Part shown: positions 9,888-20,483 of the stretch, piece after piece
How positions within the stretch are numbered: the first letter of the stretch is position 1
Layout of the letters: every line of letters begins with the position of its first letter
Assembly: GCF_001412595.2 (NCBI RefSeq)
Contig: NZ_CP012640.2
Coordinates: forward strand, 2,852,001 to 2,916,000
Direction of reading: 5' to 3'
DNA length: 64,000 nucleotides
DNA from: Massilia sp. WG5
GTDB lineage: Bacteria; Pseudomonadota; Gammaproteobacteria; Burkholderiales; Burkholderiaceae_D
Notes under the pieces: generated by a model
What the model was told of the DNA's origin: nothing
The model's database searches: none
What the model saw: only the letters and a program-made list of their open reading frames with translations
Program-made: the position numbers and the translations under genes

Positions 9888-10214
9888 CTAGCGGGCCGGG
9901 CGCAGCGCTCCCGTCCACGCCTCCAGGGACTGGCCACCCATCATCCCCATGGCCTGCCTGCTCGCTTCCGCGAACCATTCCAGGTACTGCCGCTGCAGGT
10001 TCATCATGTTCGTCATGAAGGCTTCCGCAGACCCCTGCCATGCCGTCATGAAAGCGTGCATGCCCTGTTCCTGGACATTACTGGCCGGGCCGAGCATCAG
10101 CTTTTGGGTGTTCGCCTGCATGGCTTGCTGGTACTGCGTGACGGCGCGGAACCAGCTGTCGAGAAAGGCGCCGGCCGGGTTGAAACTGATCGTCGTCGTC
10201 GTGGTCGTCACCAT
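9888..10214 (-). CDS. small phasin-like helical protein
   Basis: A 108-aa protein beginning MVTTTTTT, with a strong AGGAG before the ATG at 10214. The body is amphipathic helix rich in Gln, Met, Ala and aromatic residues (FLDSWFRAVTQYQQAMQAN; NLQRQYLEWFAEA). That composition resembles phasins, which coat polyhydroxyalkanoate granules, but it is only a resemblance and there is no PHA gene nearby. A generic helical protein is equally possible. Confidence 0.6.
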   Translation of the reverse strand: MVTTTTTTISFNPAGAFLDSWFRAVTQYQQAMQANTQKLMLGPASNVQEQGMHAFMTAWQGSAEAFMTNMMNLQRQYLEWFAEASRQAMGMMGGQSLEAWTGALRPAR

Positions 10215-10342
10215 GCTCTCCTGTGTGCGATGAACCATCGAGTGTAATGCCACCCACCCCGCATATCCTGTGGGAGCACAAGCTAACGCATCATCCTTTC
10301 CACATGTTAAATTGCATCTTTTCACTGACTCACGAGGACAGG

Positions 10343-12436
10343 ATGAAAGTACGTTTGCTAGCGCTGGCAGCCGCGGTTGCCGCGACCTTCGCCACGACCG
10401 CCGTCGCCATGGCGCCCTCAGCCATGGCCGCGGCGCGCGGTTTCACGGTCGAGGACCTGGTGGCGATGGAACGCGTCGGCACGCCGGCGGTGTCGCCCGA
10501 CGGCAACCGCATCGTCTACACGGTGCGCAACACCGACCTGGCAAAGAACAAGGGCCATACCGACCTGTACATGGTCGACCTGCGCGCCGCCAAGCCGACG
10601 CCACAGCGCCTGACCGCGGACGCCGCCAGCAGCACCGATCCGGAATGGTCGGCCGCCGGTGACGCGATCTACTTCCTGTCCGCCCGCTCGGGCTCGTCCC
10701 AGGTCTGGCGCATGCCGGCCGACGGCGGCGCTCAGTTGGCTGAACCCAGCCAGGTGACGAGCATGCCGGTCGATGTCGACGCCTACCGCGTCTCGCCCAC
10801 CGGCGACCGCATCGCACTCAGCATGTCGGTGTTCCGCGACTGCCCGGACCTTGCCTGCACCAAGGCCAAGGCCGATGCAAAAGAAAAGGACAAGGCCACC
10901 GGCCAGGTCTACGACCGCCTGTTCGTGCGCCACTGGGATACCTGGGCCGACGGCCGCAATGCCGTGCTGTATTCGGCACCGCTCGACGCCAACGGCCGCG
11001 TCAGCGCCGCCCCTGTCAGCCTGTCCGGCTCGCTGGACGGCGACGTGCCCTCGAAGCCGTTCGGCGACCGCGAGGAATTCAACTTCAGCCCGGACGGCAA
11101 GACCGTCGTGTTCTCGGTGCGCATCGCCGGCAAGACCGAAGCCTGGTCGACCAACTTCGACCTGTACGCGGTCCCGGCCAGCGGCGGCCAGCCGCGCAAC
11201 CTGACTGCGGATAACAAGGCCTGGGACACCAAGGGCGTGTTCTCGCCGGACGGCCGCACCCTTGCCTACCTGTCGATGACGCGTCCGGGCTTCGAAGCCG
11301 ACCGCTACCATATCGTGCTGCTCGACCTGGCAAGCGGCAAGAAGCGAAACCTCGCCGAGAGCTGGGACCGCTCGCCGGGCAGCCTGCAGTGGACCCGCGA
11401 CGGCAAGGCCCTGGTCGTCGACGCCGAAGACATCGGCCAGCACAAGCTGTTCTCGATCGACGTCGCCAGCGGCAAGGTCACGCCGCTGACGAACAAGGGC
11501 TCGATCGGCGGCTTCGACGTGCACGGCGACACCGTCGCCTTCACCCAGGCCAGCCTGGCCGCCGGCGCCCAGCTGTACGCGATGAAGCTGGGAGCGAACG
11601 AGCCGGTCAAGCTGACCGACGTGAACACCGACAAGCTCGGCGACGTGCGCTGGGGCGAGTACGAGCAGTTCTCGTTCAAGGGCGCGAACGGCGACACCGT
11701 GCACGGCTACGTGATGAAGCCGTGGAACTACGAGCCGGGCAAGAAATATCCGATCGCCTTCCTGGTGCATGGCGGCCCGCAGGGCAGCTTCGGCAATGCC
11801 TGGAGCTACCGCTGGAATCCGCAGGTGTATGCCGGCGCCGGCTATGCCGCCGTGTTCATCGACTTCCACGGTTCGACCGGCTACGGCCAGAAGTTCACCG
11901 ACGCCATCAGCGGCGACTGGGGCGGCAAGCCGCTCGAGGACCTCAAGAAGGGCCTGGCGGCGGCGGTGTCCAGGTATCCGTGGCTGGACCGCTCGAAGGC
12001 CTGTGCACTGGGCGCGTCCTACGGCGGCTACATGATGAACTGGATCGAGGGTAACTGGTCCGATGGCTTCAAGTGCATCGTCAACCACGACGGTGTGTTC
12101 GACACCCGCGGCATGGCCTACTCGACCGAGGAACAGTGGTTCACCGACTGGGAAAACGGCGGCCCCTATTTCACGGTGCCGGAAAAGCACGAGCGCTTCA
12201 ACCCGGTCCTGCACGTGAACAAGTGGAAGACCCCGATGCTGGTGGTGCAAGGCGACAAGGACTTCCGCATCCCGACCACCCAGGGCCTGTCGACCTTCAC
12301 CGCCCTGCAGCGCCGCGGCATCGAAAGCAAGCTGCTGGTGTTCCCGGATGAGAATCACTGGGTCCTGAAGCCCGCCAACTCGTTGCTGTGGCACCACACC
12401 GTGATCGACTGGCTGGATCAGCACATCAAGCCCTGA
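10343..12436 (+). CDS. S9 family prolyl oligopeptidase-like peptidase, exported
   Basis: A 697-aa peptidase of the S9 family (dipeptidyl aminopeptidase/acylaminoacyl-peptidase type). The ATG at 10343 follows GAGGACAGG and opens a clear signal peptide with several Ala-rich cleavage options, so the enzyme is probably periplasmic. The N-terminal ~420 residues form a WD40-like beta-propeller (repeats of the kind SPDGRTLAYLSMTR). The C-terminal alpha/beta hydrolase carries the nucleophile in GASYGGYM, with the Asp probably in QGDKDFRIP and the His in DENHWVL. A terminator follows directly. Confidence 0.93.
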   Translation: MKVRLLALAAAVAATFATTAVAMAPSAMAAARGFTVEDLVAMERVGTPAVSPDGNRIVYTVRNTDLAKNKGHTDLYMVDLRAAKPTPQRLTADAASSTDPEWSAAGDAIYFLSARSGSSQVWRMPADGGAQLAEPSQVTSMPVDVDAYRVSPTGDRIALSMSVFRDCPDLACTKAKADAKEKDKATGQVYDRLFVRHWDTWADGRNAVLYSAPLDANGRVSAAPVSLSGSLDGDVPSKPFGDREEFNFSPDGKTVVFSVRIAGKTEAWSTNFDLYAVPASGGQPRNLTADNKAWDTKGVFSPDGRTLAYLSMTRPGFEADRYHIVLLDLASGKKRNLAESWDRSPGSLQWTRDGKALVVDAEDIGQHKLFSIDVASGKVTPLTNKGSIGGFDVHGDTVAFTQASLAAGAQLYAMKLGANEPVKLTDVNTDKLGDVRWGEYEQFSFKGANGDTVHGYVMKPWNYEPGKKYPIAFLVHGGPQGSFGNAWSYRWNPQVYAGAGYAAVFIDFHGSTGYGQKFTDAISGDWGGKPLEDLKKGLAAAVSRYPWLDRSKACALGASYGGYMMNWIEGNWSDGFKCIVNHDGVFDTRGMAYSTEEQWFTDWENGGPYFTVPEKHERFNPVLHVNKWKTPMLVVQGDKDFRIPTTQGLSTFTALQRRGIESKLLVFPDENHWVLKPANSLLWHHTVIDWLDQHIKP

Positions 12437-12453
12437 TTCGTCTTTCGCACCAC

Positions 12454-12484
12454 AAATGCCCGCCTTCGCGCGGGCATTTTTTTC
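12454..12484 (+). terminator. rho-independent terminator of S9 peptidase gene
   Basis: Arms AAATGCCCGC (12454-12463) and GCGGGCATTT (12470-12479) pair perfectly around a 6-base loop and run into a T-tract. Confidence 0.9.
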
Positions 12485-12588
12485 GTATGCCGTGCGCATA
12501 AGTTGCTGTGATGCTATGATTCCCGGCTTTCCCGCGTGCGGTCCGTCCCCACCGCCGCCGGGCGTGAAACGGGACACGGAAGATCATC

Positions 12589-13299
12589 ATGAGCAGCATG
12601 CAGACGGACCGGGACCTCGCCCCGCGGGAATTCACTTTCGAGTCGATGAACCTGCAGGTGGGCGTCCGGCTCCAGTTCATCACCTACCGGCGCATCAAGC
12701 CGGTGCAGTATTTTTCGACGCTCATCGGCTACGTCAAGGATGAGTACCTGATCGTCAGGATCCCGGTCGAAAACGGTACGCCGGTCGGCCTGGTGGAAGG
12801 CGAGCGGATCACGATCCGCGTCTTCTCCGGCGTGAACGTGTGCTCCTTCGCCTGCACGGTCGAGCGCGTCTTCGACCGTCCCCTGCTCTACGTCCACCTT
12901 TCTTTCCCCGACGCCATCCAGGGCACCAGCCTGCGCGCGGCGATGCGGGTCAAGGTCGAGATCCCGGCCCAGGTCCTGCGCGCGGGTGCGGCCGTGGCCG
13001 GCTGTACGCTCACCAACGTCAGCGTCAACGGCGCGCGCATCGAATCGGCGTCCAGCCTGCCGGAAGACGGCGGCGACATCACGGTGGAGTTCAGCCTGCC
13101 CTCGCCGGTCGGCGAGCAGGAAGTGCGGATCAAGGCGCGGGCGGCGGTCCGCAACGTCAGCGCGCAGCGTCGCGAGTCGGACGGGAGCGAGTTCTTCGCT
13201 TACGGCGTGCAGTTCCTGGACCTCGATCCGGTCCATTACACCATGCTGCAGAACCTGACCTACGAGGTGCTGCTGGCGGATCGGCAGAATATCGTCTGA
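12589..13299 (+). CDS. YcgR-like flagellar brake / PilZ domain protein
   Basis: A 236-aa soluble protein with an N-terminal YcgR-type domain (about 15-110) and a C-terminal PilZ domain (about 115-230). The c-di-GMP-binding signature is present as RAAMR followed by NVSVNGA. Members of this family bind c-di-GMP and slow the flagellar motor or act on other surface machinery. No flagellar genes are in the window; its nearest neighbour is the type IV pilin, convergent across a shared terminator. It is a plausible local receptor for the c-di-GMP enzymes at 3556-8267, although there is no direct evidence of that link. Confidence 0.88.
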   Translation: MSSMQTDRDLAPREFTFESMNLQVGVRLQFITYRRIKPVQYFSTLIGYVKDEYLIVRIPVENGTPVGLVEGERITIRVFSGVNVCSFACTVERVFDRPLLYVHLSFPDAIQGTSLRAAMRVKVEIPAQVLRAGAAVAGCTLTNVSVNGARIESASSLPEDGGDITVEFSLPSPVGEQEVRIKARAAVRNVSAQRRESDGSEFFAYGVQFLDLDPVHYTMLQNLTYEVLLADRQNIV

Positions 13300-13333
13300 G
13301 CGCTGCGGCGCTTTCTTCCGTAAGCCAAAAAGC

Positions 13334-13361
13334 AAAAAAGCCGCCCGAGGGCGGCTTTTCA
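13334..13361. terminator. bidirectional terminator between PilZ gene and pilin gene
   Basis: AAAAGCCGCCC (13336-13346) pairs with GGGCGGCTTTT (13349-13359). A-tract on one side and T-tract on the other make it usable in both directions, as expected between convergent genes. Confidence 0.85.
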
Positions 13362-13379
13362 GTGGACTACCGGAGATTA

Positions 13380-13910
13380 TTACGGGGTAGTCGTGCCGGT
13401 GCCGGTCGAGCCGGTGCCGGTCGAGCCGGTGCCGGTCGTAGCAGCAGCAACGCTGTTCTTGGTCAGGGTCTGCTTGGCGGTCTCGTTGGAGATGTCGTCT
13501 GCCTTGACTTCCCAGGTAATGGTGGTCTGGTCGGTAGCGGTCGACGGGTTCATGGTGAAGCTCAGGCCATCAACGCCGGTGCCGATACCGGTATTGAATT
13601 TTGCGGTGATCTTGCCGGCAGCGACGGCGGTTTCCGCGCTCAGCTCTTTGGTCGCGGTGAAGCTCGGGACGCCGTTCGAACCGGTGGTGCAATCGGTTGC
13701 GACGCCGCCAGCTTCCTGGATGCAGTTAGCAACTGCGGTCTGCAGCGAAGCCAGCGAGCTCATGGCGGCGCCAACCTTGGCCTTGATGGTGTAGTTGCTG
13801 TAAGCCGGGATCGCGACGGCTGCCAGGATACCGATGATCGCGACGACGATCATCAGTTCGATCAGGGTGAAGCCGCCTTCGGCTTTCTTCATCATTTTCG
13901 GTGCTTTCAT
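13380..13910 (-). CDS. pilA: type IV major pilin, PilA-like
   Basis: A 176-aa prepilin. It has a short class III leader ending KKAEGG, cleaved before Phe, followed by the invariant [20 protein letters not shown] helix with Glu at position 5 of the mature protein. Two Cys (in ANCIQEAGG and TDCTTGS) may form a disulphide. The C-terminus is a low-complexity Gly/Thr/Ser tail encoded by a 15-bp tandem repeat, unusual for a pilin and probably surface exposed. A consensus sigma-54 promoter lies upstream, which is typical of PilS/PilR-controlled pilA. Confidence 0.93.
   Translation of the reverse strand: MKAPKMMKKAEGGFTLIELMIVVAIIGILAAVAIPAYSNYTIKAKVGAAMSSLASLQTAVANCIQEAGGVATDCTTGSNGVPSFTATKELSAETAVAAGKITAKFNTGIGTGVDGLSFTMNPSTATDQTTITWEVKADDISNETAKQTLTKNSVAAATTGTGSTGTGSTGTGTTTP
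13395..13439 (-). repeat. three 15-bp tandem repeats in the pilin tail
   Basis: Plus-strand unit GCCGGTGCCGGTCGA occurs twice exactly (13395-13409, 13410-13424) and a third time with a change in its last base (13425-13439). It encodes the pilin's G-T-G-S-T repeats, and copy-number change would keep the frame. Confidence 0.85.
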
Positions 13911-13987
13911 GGTATTTCTCCAGTTTTGGTACGACGATTGAGGGTTACTGCTTGTCCGGGTACGGCTTGCTTCTGCCCTTTACTATA

Positions 13988-14003
13988 TGCAACCGCCGTG
14001 CCA
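13988..14003 (-). promoter_or_regulatory. sigma-54 promoter of the pilin gene
   Basis: Reading the minus strand, TGGCACGGCGGTTGCA matches the -24/-12 consensus TGGCACG-N4-TTGCW at every defined base, with GG and GC ten bases apart. It lies 77 bases before the pilin ATG. Confidence 0.88.
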
Positions 14004-14145
14004 GGTCGTTTCCATGCGGAATCGTTATACCGGAGACATCAAAACACGATGCCAGTACCATTTTTTGTCAGTATTACCCTTTCCGTATGACAATTTTTGT
14101 CAGCCGGGCATGGCAAAAATTGTCGCCTGCCAGAATTTGTTCGCG

Positions 14146-14841
14146 TCAGGCGGCTTGCGCCTTGCCAGCCATCCCGGCCGTGTCGATCGTACCGACCGCT
14201 TGCGGCAGGTAGTCGTAGACGTGGTAGTTACGCCAGGTTTCGCGCAGCCGGAATCCTTGCAGACTGCTCAGCCAATGCTCGTCGGGCAGATATAAATAGA
14301 TGAGGATGACCGGACGCGGCTGTTCGGCCACCGATGCGGCGATATTCGCGAGCACCTTGTCCAATACTGGACGGCTGAAAGGATTGAAGAAGTACAAAAC
14401 CAGCGCACCGGCCGGCAGGCTGAACGTGGTGGCGTCGGCATGCACGGATTCGACATGCGCCGCTCTGCGCTGCGGGTAACGGCCGATGTTCTGCGCTGTC
14501 TTCCGGTGCAGCTCCTCGCTGAATTCAACCCCGAGTACTTGCCTGAAAGGCAGTTCGCCGGCGACCAGCAGCGTGCGCCCCTTGCCCGAGCCAAAGTCGA
14601 CGAAGGCGTAGTCCGGATAGTGGATGCCGAGCCGCCGCAGCAGCCGACGCAGCGAGTAGACGGGGGAAGGTTGGTAGCGCTCGCCATGGCGCTTGTTGTC
14701 GCCGGCGACATCCAGTTCCTTCAACTCGACGAAACTGCTGGTGTCCGTGCTATGGCGCCTGTCGAAGGCAAAGGCCATCCACTTTTCGAGGATCTGGCTT
14801 GGCGAGAACTTCCACCAGAGTCTGCGTGCGAAACGGTTCAT
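14146..14841 (-). CDS. class I SAM-dependent methyltransferase
   Basis: A 231-aa protein with the SAM-binding motif I VDFGSGKGRTLL, a following acidic residue in LGVEFSEEL, and a post-motif LYFFNPF. The first ~70 residues are basic with an amphipathic start, so the protein may sit at the membrane face. The substrate is unknown. An AGGA lies nine bases before the ATG. It stands alone between the pilin and the sucCD operon. Confidence 0.75.
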   Translation of the reverse strand: MNRFARRLWWKFSPSQILEKWMAFAFDRRHSTDTSSFVELKELDVAGDNKRHGERYQPSPVYSLRRLLRRLGIHYPDYAFVDFGSGKGRTLLVAGELPFRQVLGVEFSEELHRKTAQNIGRYPQRRAAHVESVHADATTFSLPAGALVLYFFNPFSRPVLDKVLANIAASVAEQPRPVILIYLYLPDEHWLSSLQGFRLRETWRNYHVYDYLPQAVGTIDTAGMAGKAQAA

Positions 14842-14910
14842 GGCATCGGTCCTGTCGGGTTAACGCATGCCACCAATAGTAAGGCATGCGCATGACCCGG
14901 GAATCTTGCC

Positions 14911-14948
14911 AAAGAAAAAAAAACGGAGAGCCGAGGCTCTCCGTTTTC
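14911..14948 (-). terminator. terminator of the sucCD operon
   Basis: ACGGAGAGCC and GGCTCTCCGT (14923-14944) form a perfect stem. Read on the minus strand it is followed by a long T-tract (the A-run at 14911-14923 on the plus strand), directly after sucD. Confidence 0.9.
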
Positions 14949-14971
14949 ATGAAACCGACAGAACTGGCGAA

Positions 14972-15853
14972 TTACAGCATGGCCTTCAGCAGGCGAGCCA
15001 TTTCCGACGGGTTCTTGGTGACCTTGATGCCGCAGGCTTCCATGATTTCCAGCTTGGCTTGCGCGGTGTCGGCGCCGCCCGAGATCAGCGCGCCGGCGTG
15101 GCCCATGCGCTTGCCCGGAGGAGCGGTAACACCGGCGATGAAGCCGACCACCGGCTTCTTCATGTTGTCCTTGATCCAGTAAGCAGCGTTCGCCTCGTCC
15201 GGGCCGCCGATCTCGCCGATCATGATGACTGCGTCGGTATCCGGATCGTCATTGAACATCTTCATCACGTCGATGTGCTTCAGACCGTTGATCGGGTCGC
15301 CGCCGATGCCGACTGCCGACGACTGGCCCAGGCCCAGCGCGGTCAGCTGGCCGACTGCTTCATAGGTCAGGGTGCCCGAGCGCGACACGACGCCGATGCG
15401 GCCCTTCTTGTGGATGTGACCCGGCATGATGCCGATCTTGATCTCGTCCGGGGTGATCAGACCCGGGCAGTTCGGGCCCAGCAGCAGGGTCTTCGAACCG
15501 GCCTTGGCCATACGATCCTTGACTTCCATCATGTCGCGGACCGGGATGCCTTCGGTGATGCAGATTGCCAGGTCGAGTTCGGCTTCGACGGCTTCCCAGA
15601 TCGCGGCGGCGGCGCCTGCCGGCGGCACGTAGATCACGGAAACGTTGGCGCCGGTGTTCTGCTTGGCTTCCTTGACGCTTGCGAAGATGGGAATGCCTTC
15701 GAAGTCTTCACCGGCTTTCTTCGGGTTCACGCCAGCCACGAAGGCTTCACGGCCGTTCGCGTAGTCGCGGCACATGCGGGTGTGGAACTGGCCGGTCTTG
15801 CCGGTGATACCTTGGGTGATGACTTTGGTGTCTTTGTTAATCAGAATCGACAT
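14972..15853 (-). CDS. sucD: succinyl-CoA ligase, ADP/GDP-forming, alpha subunit
   Basis: A 293-aa SucD. With SucC it interconverts succinyl-CoA and succinate with substrate-level phosphorylation in the TCA cycle. Visible signatures are the CoA-binding QGITGKTGQFHT, GPNCPGLITP, and the phospho-His site GHAGALISGG. The start at 15853 gives the usual N-terminus MSILINKDTKVI; the longer upstream frame runs into sucC. Seventeen bases separate it from the sucC stop, so the two form an operon ended by a terminator. Confidence 0.97.
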   Translation of the reverse strand: MSILINKDTKVITQGITGKTGQFHTRMCRDYANGREAFVAGVNPKKAGEDFEGIPIFASVKEAKQNTGANVSVIYVPPAGAAAAIWEAVEAELDLAICITEGIPVRDMMEVKDRMAKAGSKTLLLGPNCPGLITPDEIKIGIMPGHIHKKGRIGVVSRSGTLTYEAVGQLTALGLGQSSAVGIGGDPINGLKHIDVMKMFNDDPDTDAVIMIGEIGGPDEANAAYWIKDNMKKPVVGFIAGVTAPPGKRMGHAGALISGGADTAQAKLEIMEACGIKVTKNPSEMARLLKAML

Positions 15854-15870
15854 GTTATTTCCTTTGCGAA

Positions 15871-17040
<1,170 letters not shown>

Positions 17041-17109
17041 GCTGGCTTCCCTTCTTCTGTTACTGATTTAGAAATGCGGTTAAATAAATAGAGCTACAAG
17101 AACCGAATA

Positions 17110-17679
17110 TTAACCCGTCACCACCTTCAAAACCCAGCGCGGGTAGTACCTGGCGACGGCGGGACCGTCGGTGCGCAGCGCGTGGCAGCGGTCGAGTTCA
17201 TACGGACGCTCGGGCGCTAATGCATTCGTATTAGCGGCCTCGCGGTTTTCCATGGCGTCGTCGGCAAAGGCCTGGATTGCCGCGGTGGGCAGGACCTGTG
17301 CCAGCTCGGTCAAATGGGTGCATCCAAGGACGCCGGACAGGCGATCCTTCAAGTGCAACCGGAAATGTTTCAGCAGCGACAAGCCAATCAACTTCTTGTA
17401 GGCGGGCGCGATGGTGTCGCAATAACCGGGATAGGGTACGGCATCCGAAGAAGCTTCGGCGTCCGTGATAACCATGTCGCGATCGATGGTCACCCGCAGC
17501 TTGAGGTCGTGCACAGGCAGGCCGCCCGGGCGGGACCCGGAGGGCAACTCGATATCGTGGGTCTTGATGTCGCGGATGCAGGCGTCGAGGTCCCACAGGC
17601 CATCGTCGCGCGCGTACGCTTCGACCGTAATGGCGCGCGTGTGCCGTAGCTTACGCGGAGCGGGGGATGACAGGGGCAT
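17110..17679 (-). CDS. DUF2889 family protein
   Basis: A 189-aa protein that matches DUF2889: LRHTRAITVEAYARDDGLWD near the start, a central LPVHDLKLRVTID, and a Cys in VLGCTHL. No signal peptide or membrane segment. Function unknown. The ATG at 17679 is preferred over an in-frame TTG at 17688; the ribosome-binding site is weak either way. It follows the same strand as sucC but is 69 bases upstream of it, and its relation to that operon is unclear. Confidence 0.8.
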   Translation of the reverse strand: MPLSSPAPRKLRHTRAITVEAYARDDGLWDLDACIRDIKTHDIELPSGSRPGGLPVHDLKLRVTIDRDMVITDAEASSDAVPYPGYCDTIAPAYKKLIGLSLLKHFRLHLKDRLSGVLGCTHLTELAQVLPTAAIQAFADDAMENREAANTNALAPERPYELDRCHALRTDGPAVARYYPRWVLKVVTG

Positions 17680-18005
17680 AAACACCAATGCCGGAATGCG
17701 GCGAAAAAAGTATGCAGCCGTTGTGCCTGATGCACGTTGCCGCAGCTTCTACGGCAACAACCGCTCTTGCGGCGCTGCTTAAACCACGAAAGTTTAGCAC
17801 AGCGCGCTTGCAGATGCACCCGGCCAGCGGTTTGGCAAGGCCATTTGCGGGGAAGATGAAGGAAATTGTTGCAAAGATGATGAGGCAAAAGTGCAAGGGC
17901 ACAGCGTCATTCCGCCGTTGAGGAGTTGTGCCCTTATTATCGGGACACATCGGCAGATGGCGCTGTGCACTTGCGCCTTGCCCTGAAGGCTTTGTTAAAC
18001 GCGGT
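17680..18005. other. 326-bp intergenic stretch with no recognised feature
   Basis: Lower in GC than the surroundings. Short frames exist on both strands (one of 77 codons on the plus strand from 17688) but none has a good ribosome-binding site or familiar protein features. It should hold the promoter of the DUF2889 gene and the 3' end of the recA-recX transcript; I found no clear terminator. Confidence 0.5.
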
Positions 18006-18464
18006 TTAGAAGTCGTCGTCCTCGTCCTCGCGTCCCTGCAGCGCGCTGCGGATTGCGCCCTGCGAAAAACCGCGCGCCATGAGGAAGCGCATTTGCTTGC
18101 TGCGATCTTCGGCGTCCTGCGGAACCCGGTTGAACTTGCGGCGCCAGACTTCGCGGGCGCGGGCAACTTCGGTTTCCTTCAAGCCGGACTTGAGCTCGTC
18201 GAGCTCTTCGCCCTTCAAGCCGTGCTGCTGGAGTTCCGCCAGCACGCGGCTGTTGCCGTAGCGGCCGGCACGGCGGTGTACCAGGGATTCGGCAAAGCGT
18301 TCCTGCGACAGCCAGTTGTTCTTTTCAAGGAAATCGAGGAGGGCTTCGACGTCGTCGCCCTCCTCGGCATAACGAGACAGCTTGCGCCCCAGTTCGATCC
18401 GGCTGTGCTCGCGCATCGAAAGATATTTCAATGCGCGAGCCTTGAGACTCAGGACCTGTTTCAC
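18006..18464 (-). CDS. recX: recombination regulator RecX
   Basis: A 152-aa RecX, which binds RecA filaments and limits their activity. It shows the three-helix repeats typical of the family ([54 protein letters not shown]) and an acidic tail. It lies 17 bases after recA on the same strand, the usual arrangement, so it should be co-induced with recA. Confidence 0.94.
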   Translation of the reverse strand: MKQVLSLKARALKYLSMREHSRIELGRKLSRYAEEGDDVEALLDFLEKNNWLSQERFAESLVHRRAGRYGNSRVLAELQQHGLKGEELDELKSGLKETEVARAREVWRRKFNRVPQDAEDRSKQMRFLMARGFSQGAIRSALQGREDEDDDF

Positions 18465-18481
18465 CGGGGCGCTATCGACGA

Positions 18482-19567
<1,086 letters not shown>

Positions 19568-19630
19568 GATTTTCTTTCAGTCCTAGAGTGAACCAAGATA
19601 GGGACCGCTCGCGCGATTTCAATAGGAAGT

Positions 19631-19659
19631 ACTGTATAAAATCCCAGTGGTTTTGGCAA
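19631..19659 (-). promoter_or_regulatory. recA promoter overlapped by LexA (SOS) box
   Basis: Minus strand: TTGCCA (-35, 19659-19654), a 17-base spacer and TACAGT (-10, 19636-19631). The SOS-type box, plus strand CTGT-ATAAAATC-CCAG at 19632-19647, covers the -10 and spacer and differs from CTGT-N8-ACAG at one base. LexA would block RNA polymerase here. Confidence 0.75.
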
Positions 19660-19757
19660 GCGATATTTACCGCTGCCTGATCGATTCGACATGTTGCGAG
19701 ATATCAAACACAATATGCGGGTAAGCTAGGGTCAAACGACAAAACCAGGGGGAGATC

Positions 19758-20465
19758 ATGCGTATTTTACTAGCGGAGGATGATAGCGTACTTGCCGACG
19801 GGCTGACGCGCTCCCTGCGCCAGTCCGGTTACGCGATCGACTGCGTGAAGAACGGCCAGGATGCGGACACCGCGCTGTCGACCCAGGAGTTCGACCTCCT
19901 GATCCTCGACCTCGGCCTGCCGAAGCTGTCCGGGCTCGACGTGCTGCGCCGCCTGCGTGCGCGCGGCTCGCTGCTGCCGGTGCTGATCCTGACCGCGGCC
20001 GACTCGATCGAGCAGCGCGTGGGCGGCCTCGACGCCGGCGCCGACGACTACATGGCCAAGCCCTTCGCCCTGTCCGAGCTGGAAGCGCGGGTGCGCGCCC
20101 TGACCCGGCGCGGCCAGGGCGGCGGCTCGACCGTGATCCGCCACGGCCCGCTGGTGTACGACCAGGTCGGCCGCAGCGCCTACATCGACGACCAGATGCT
20201 CGATCTGTCGGCGCGCGAGCTCGGCCTGCTCGAGATCCTGCTGGCGCGCACCGGGCGCCTGGTGTCCAAGGAACAGCTGGTCGACCACCTGTGCGAGTGG
20301 GGCGAAGAAGTGTCGAACAACGCCATCGAGGTCTATGTGCACCGCCTGCGCAAGAAGATCGAGACCGGCGGCATCCGCATCGCCACCGTGCGCGGCCTGG
20401 GCTACTGCCTGGAGCGGTATGCCGACAGCGCCCGCAAGGCCCCGTCCGCGGGCAGCGGCAAGTAA
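19758..20465 (+). CDS. OmpR-family response regulator, TctD-like
   Basis: A 235-aa response regulator: receiver domain (residues 1-115; acidic pocket LLAEDDS, phosphorylation Asp in DLLILDLGLP, Lys in AKPFALSELEARVRAL) and a winged-helix DNA-binding domain ending KIETGGIRIATVRGLGYCL. Nineteen bases upstream of the kinase gene, with a sodium:solute symporter pair next, it resembles TctD-type regulators of carboxylate uptake and may control the symporter. Confidence 0.92.
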   Translation: MRILLAEDDSVLADGLTRSLRQSGYAIDCVKNGQDADTALSTQEFDLLILDLGLPKLSGLDVLRRLRARGSLLPVLILTAADSIEQRVGGLDAGADDYMAKPFALSELEARVRALTRRGQGGGSTVIRHGPLVYDQVGRSAYIDDQMLDLSARELGLLEILLARTGRLVSKEQLVDHLCEWGEEVSNNAIEVYVHRLRKKIETGGIRIATVRGLGYCLERYADSARKAPSAGSGK

Positions 20466-20483
20466 GGCGCGGGCAAGGCCGGC

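Noticed and set aside
17688..17921. 77-codon plus-strand frame in the gap before recX
   Set aside because: No ribosome-binding site, no recognised features, and it overlaps the promoter area of the DUF2889 gene.
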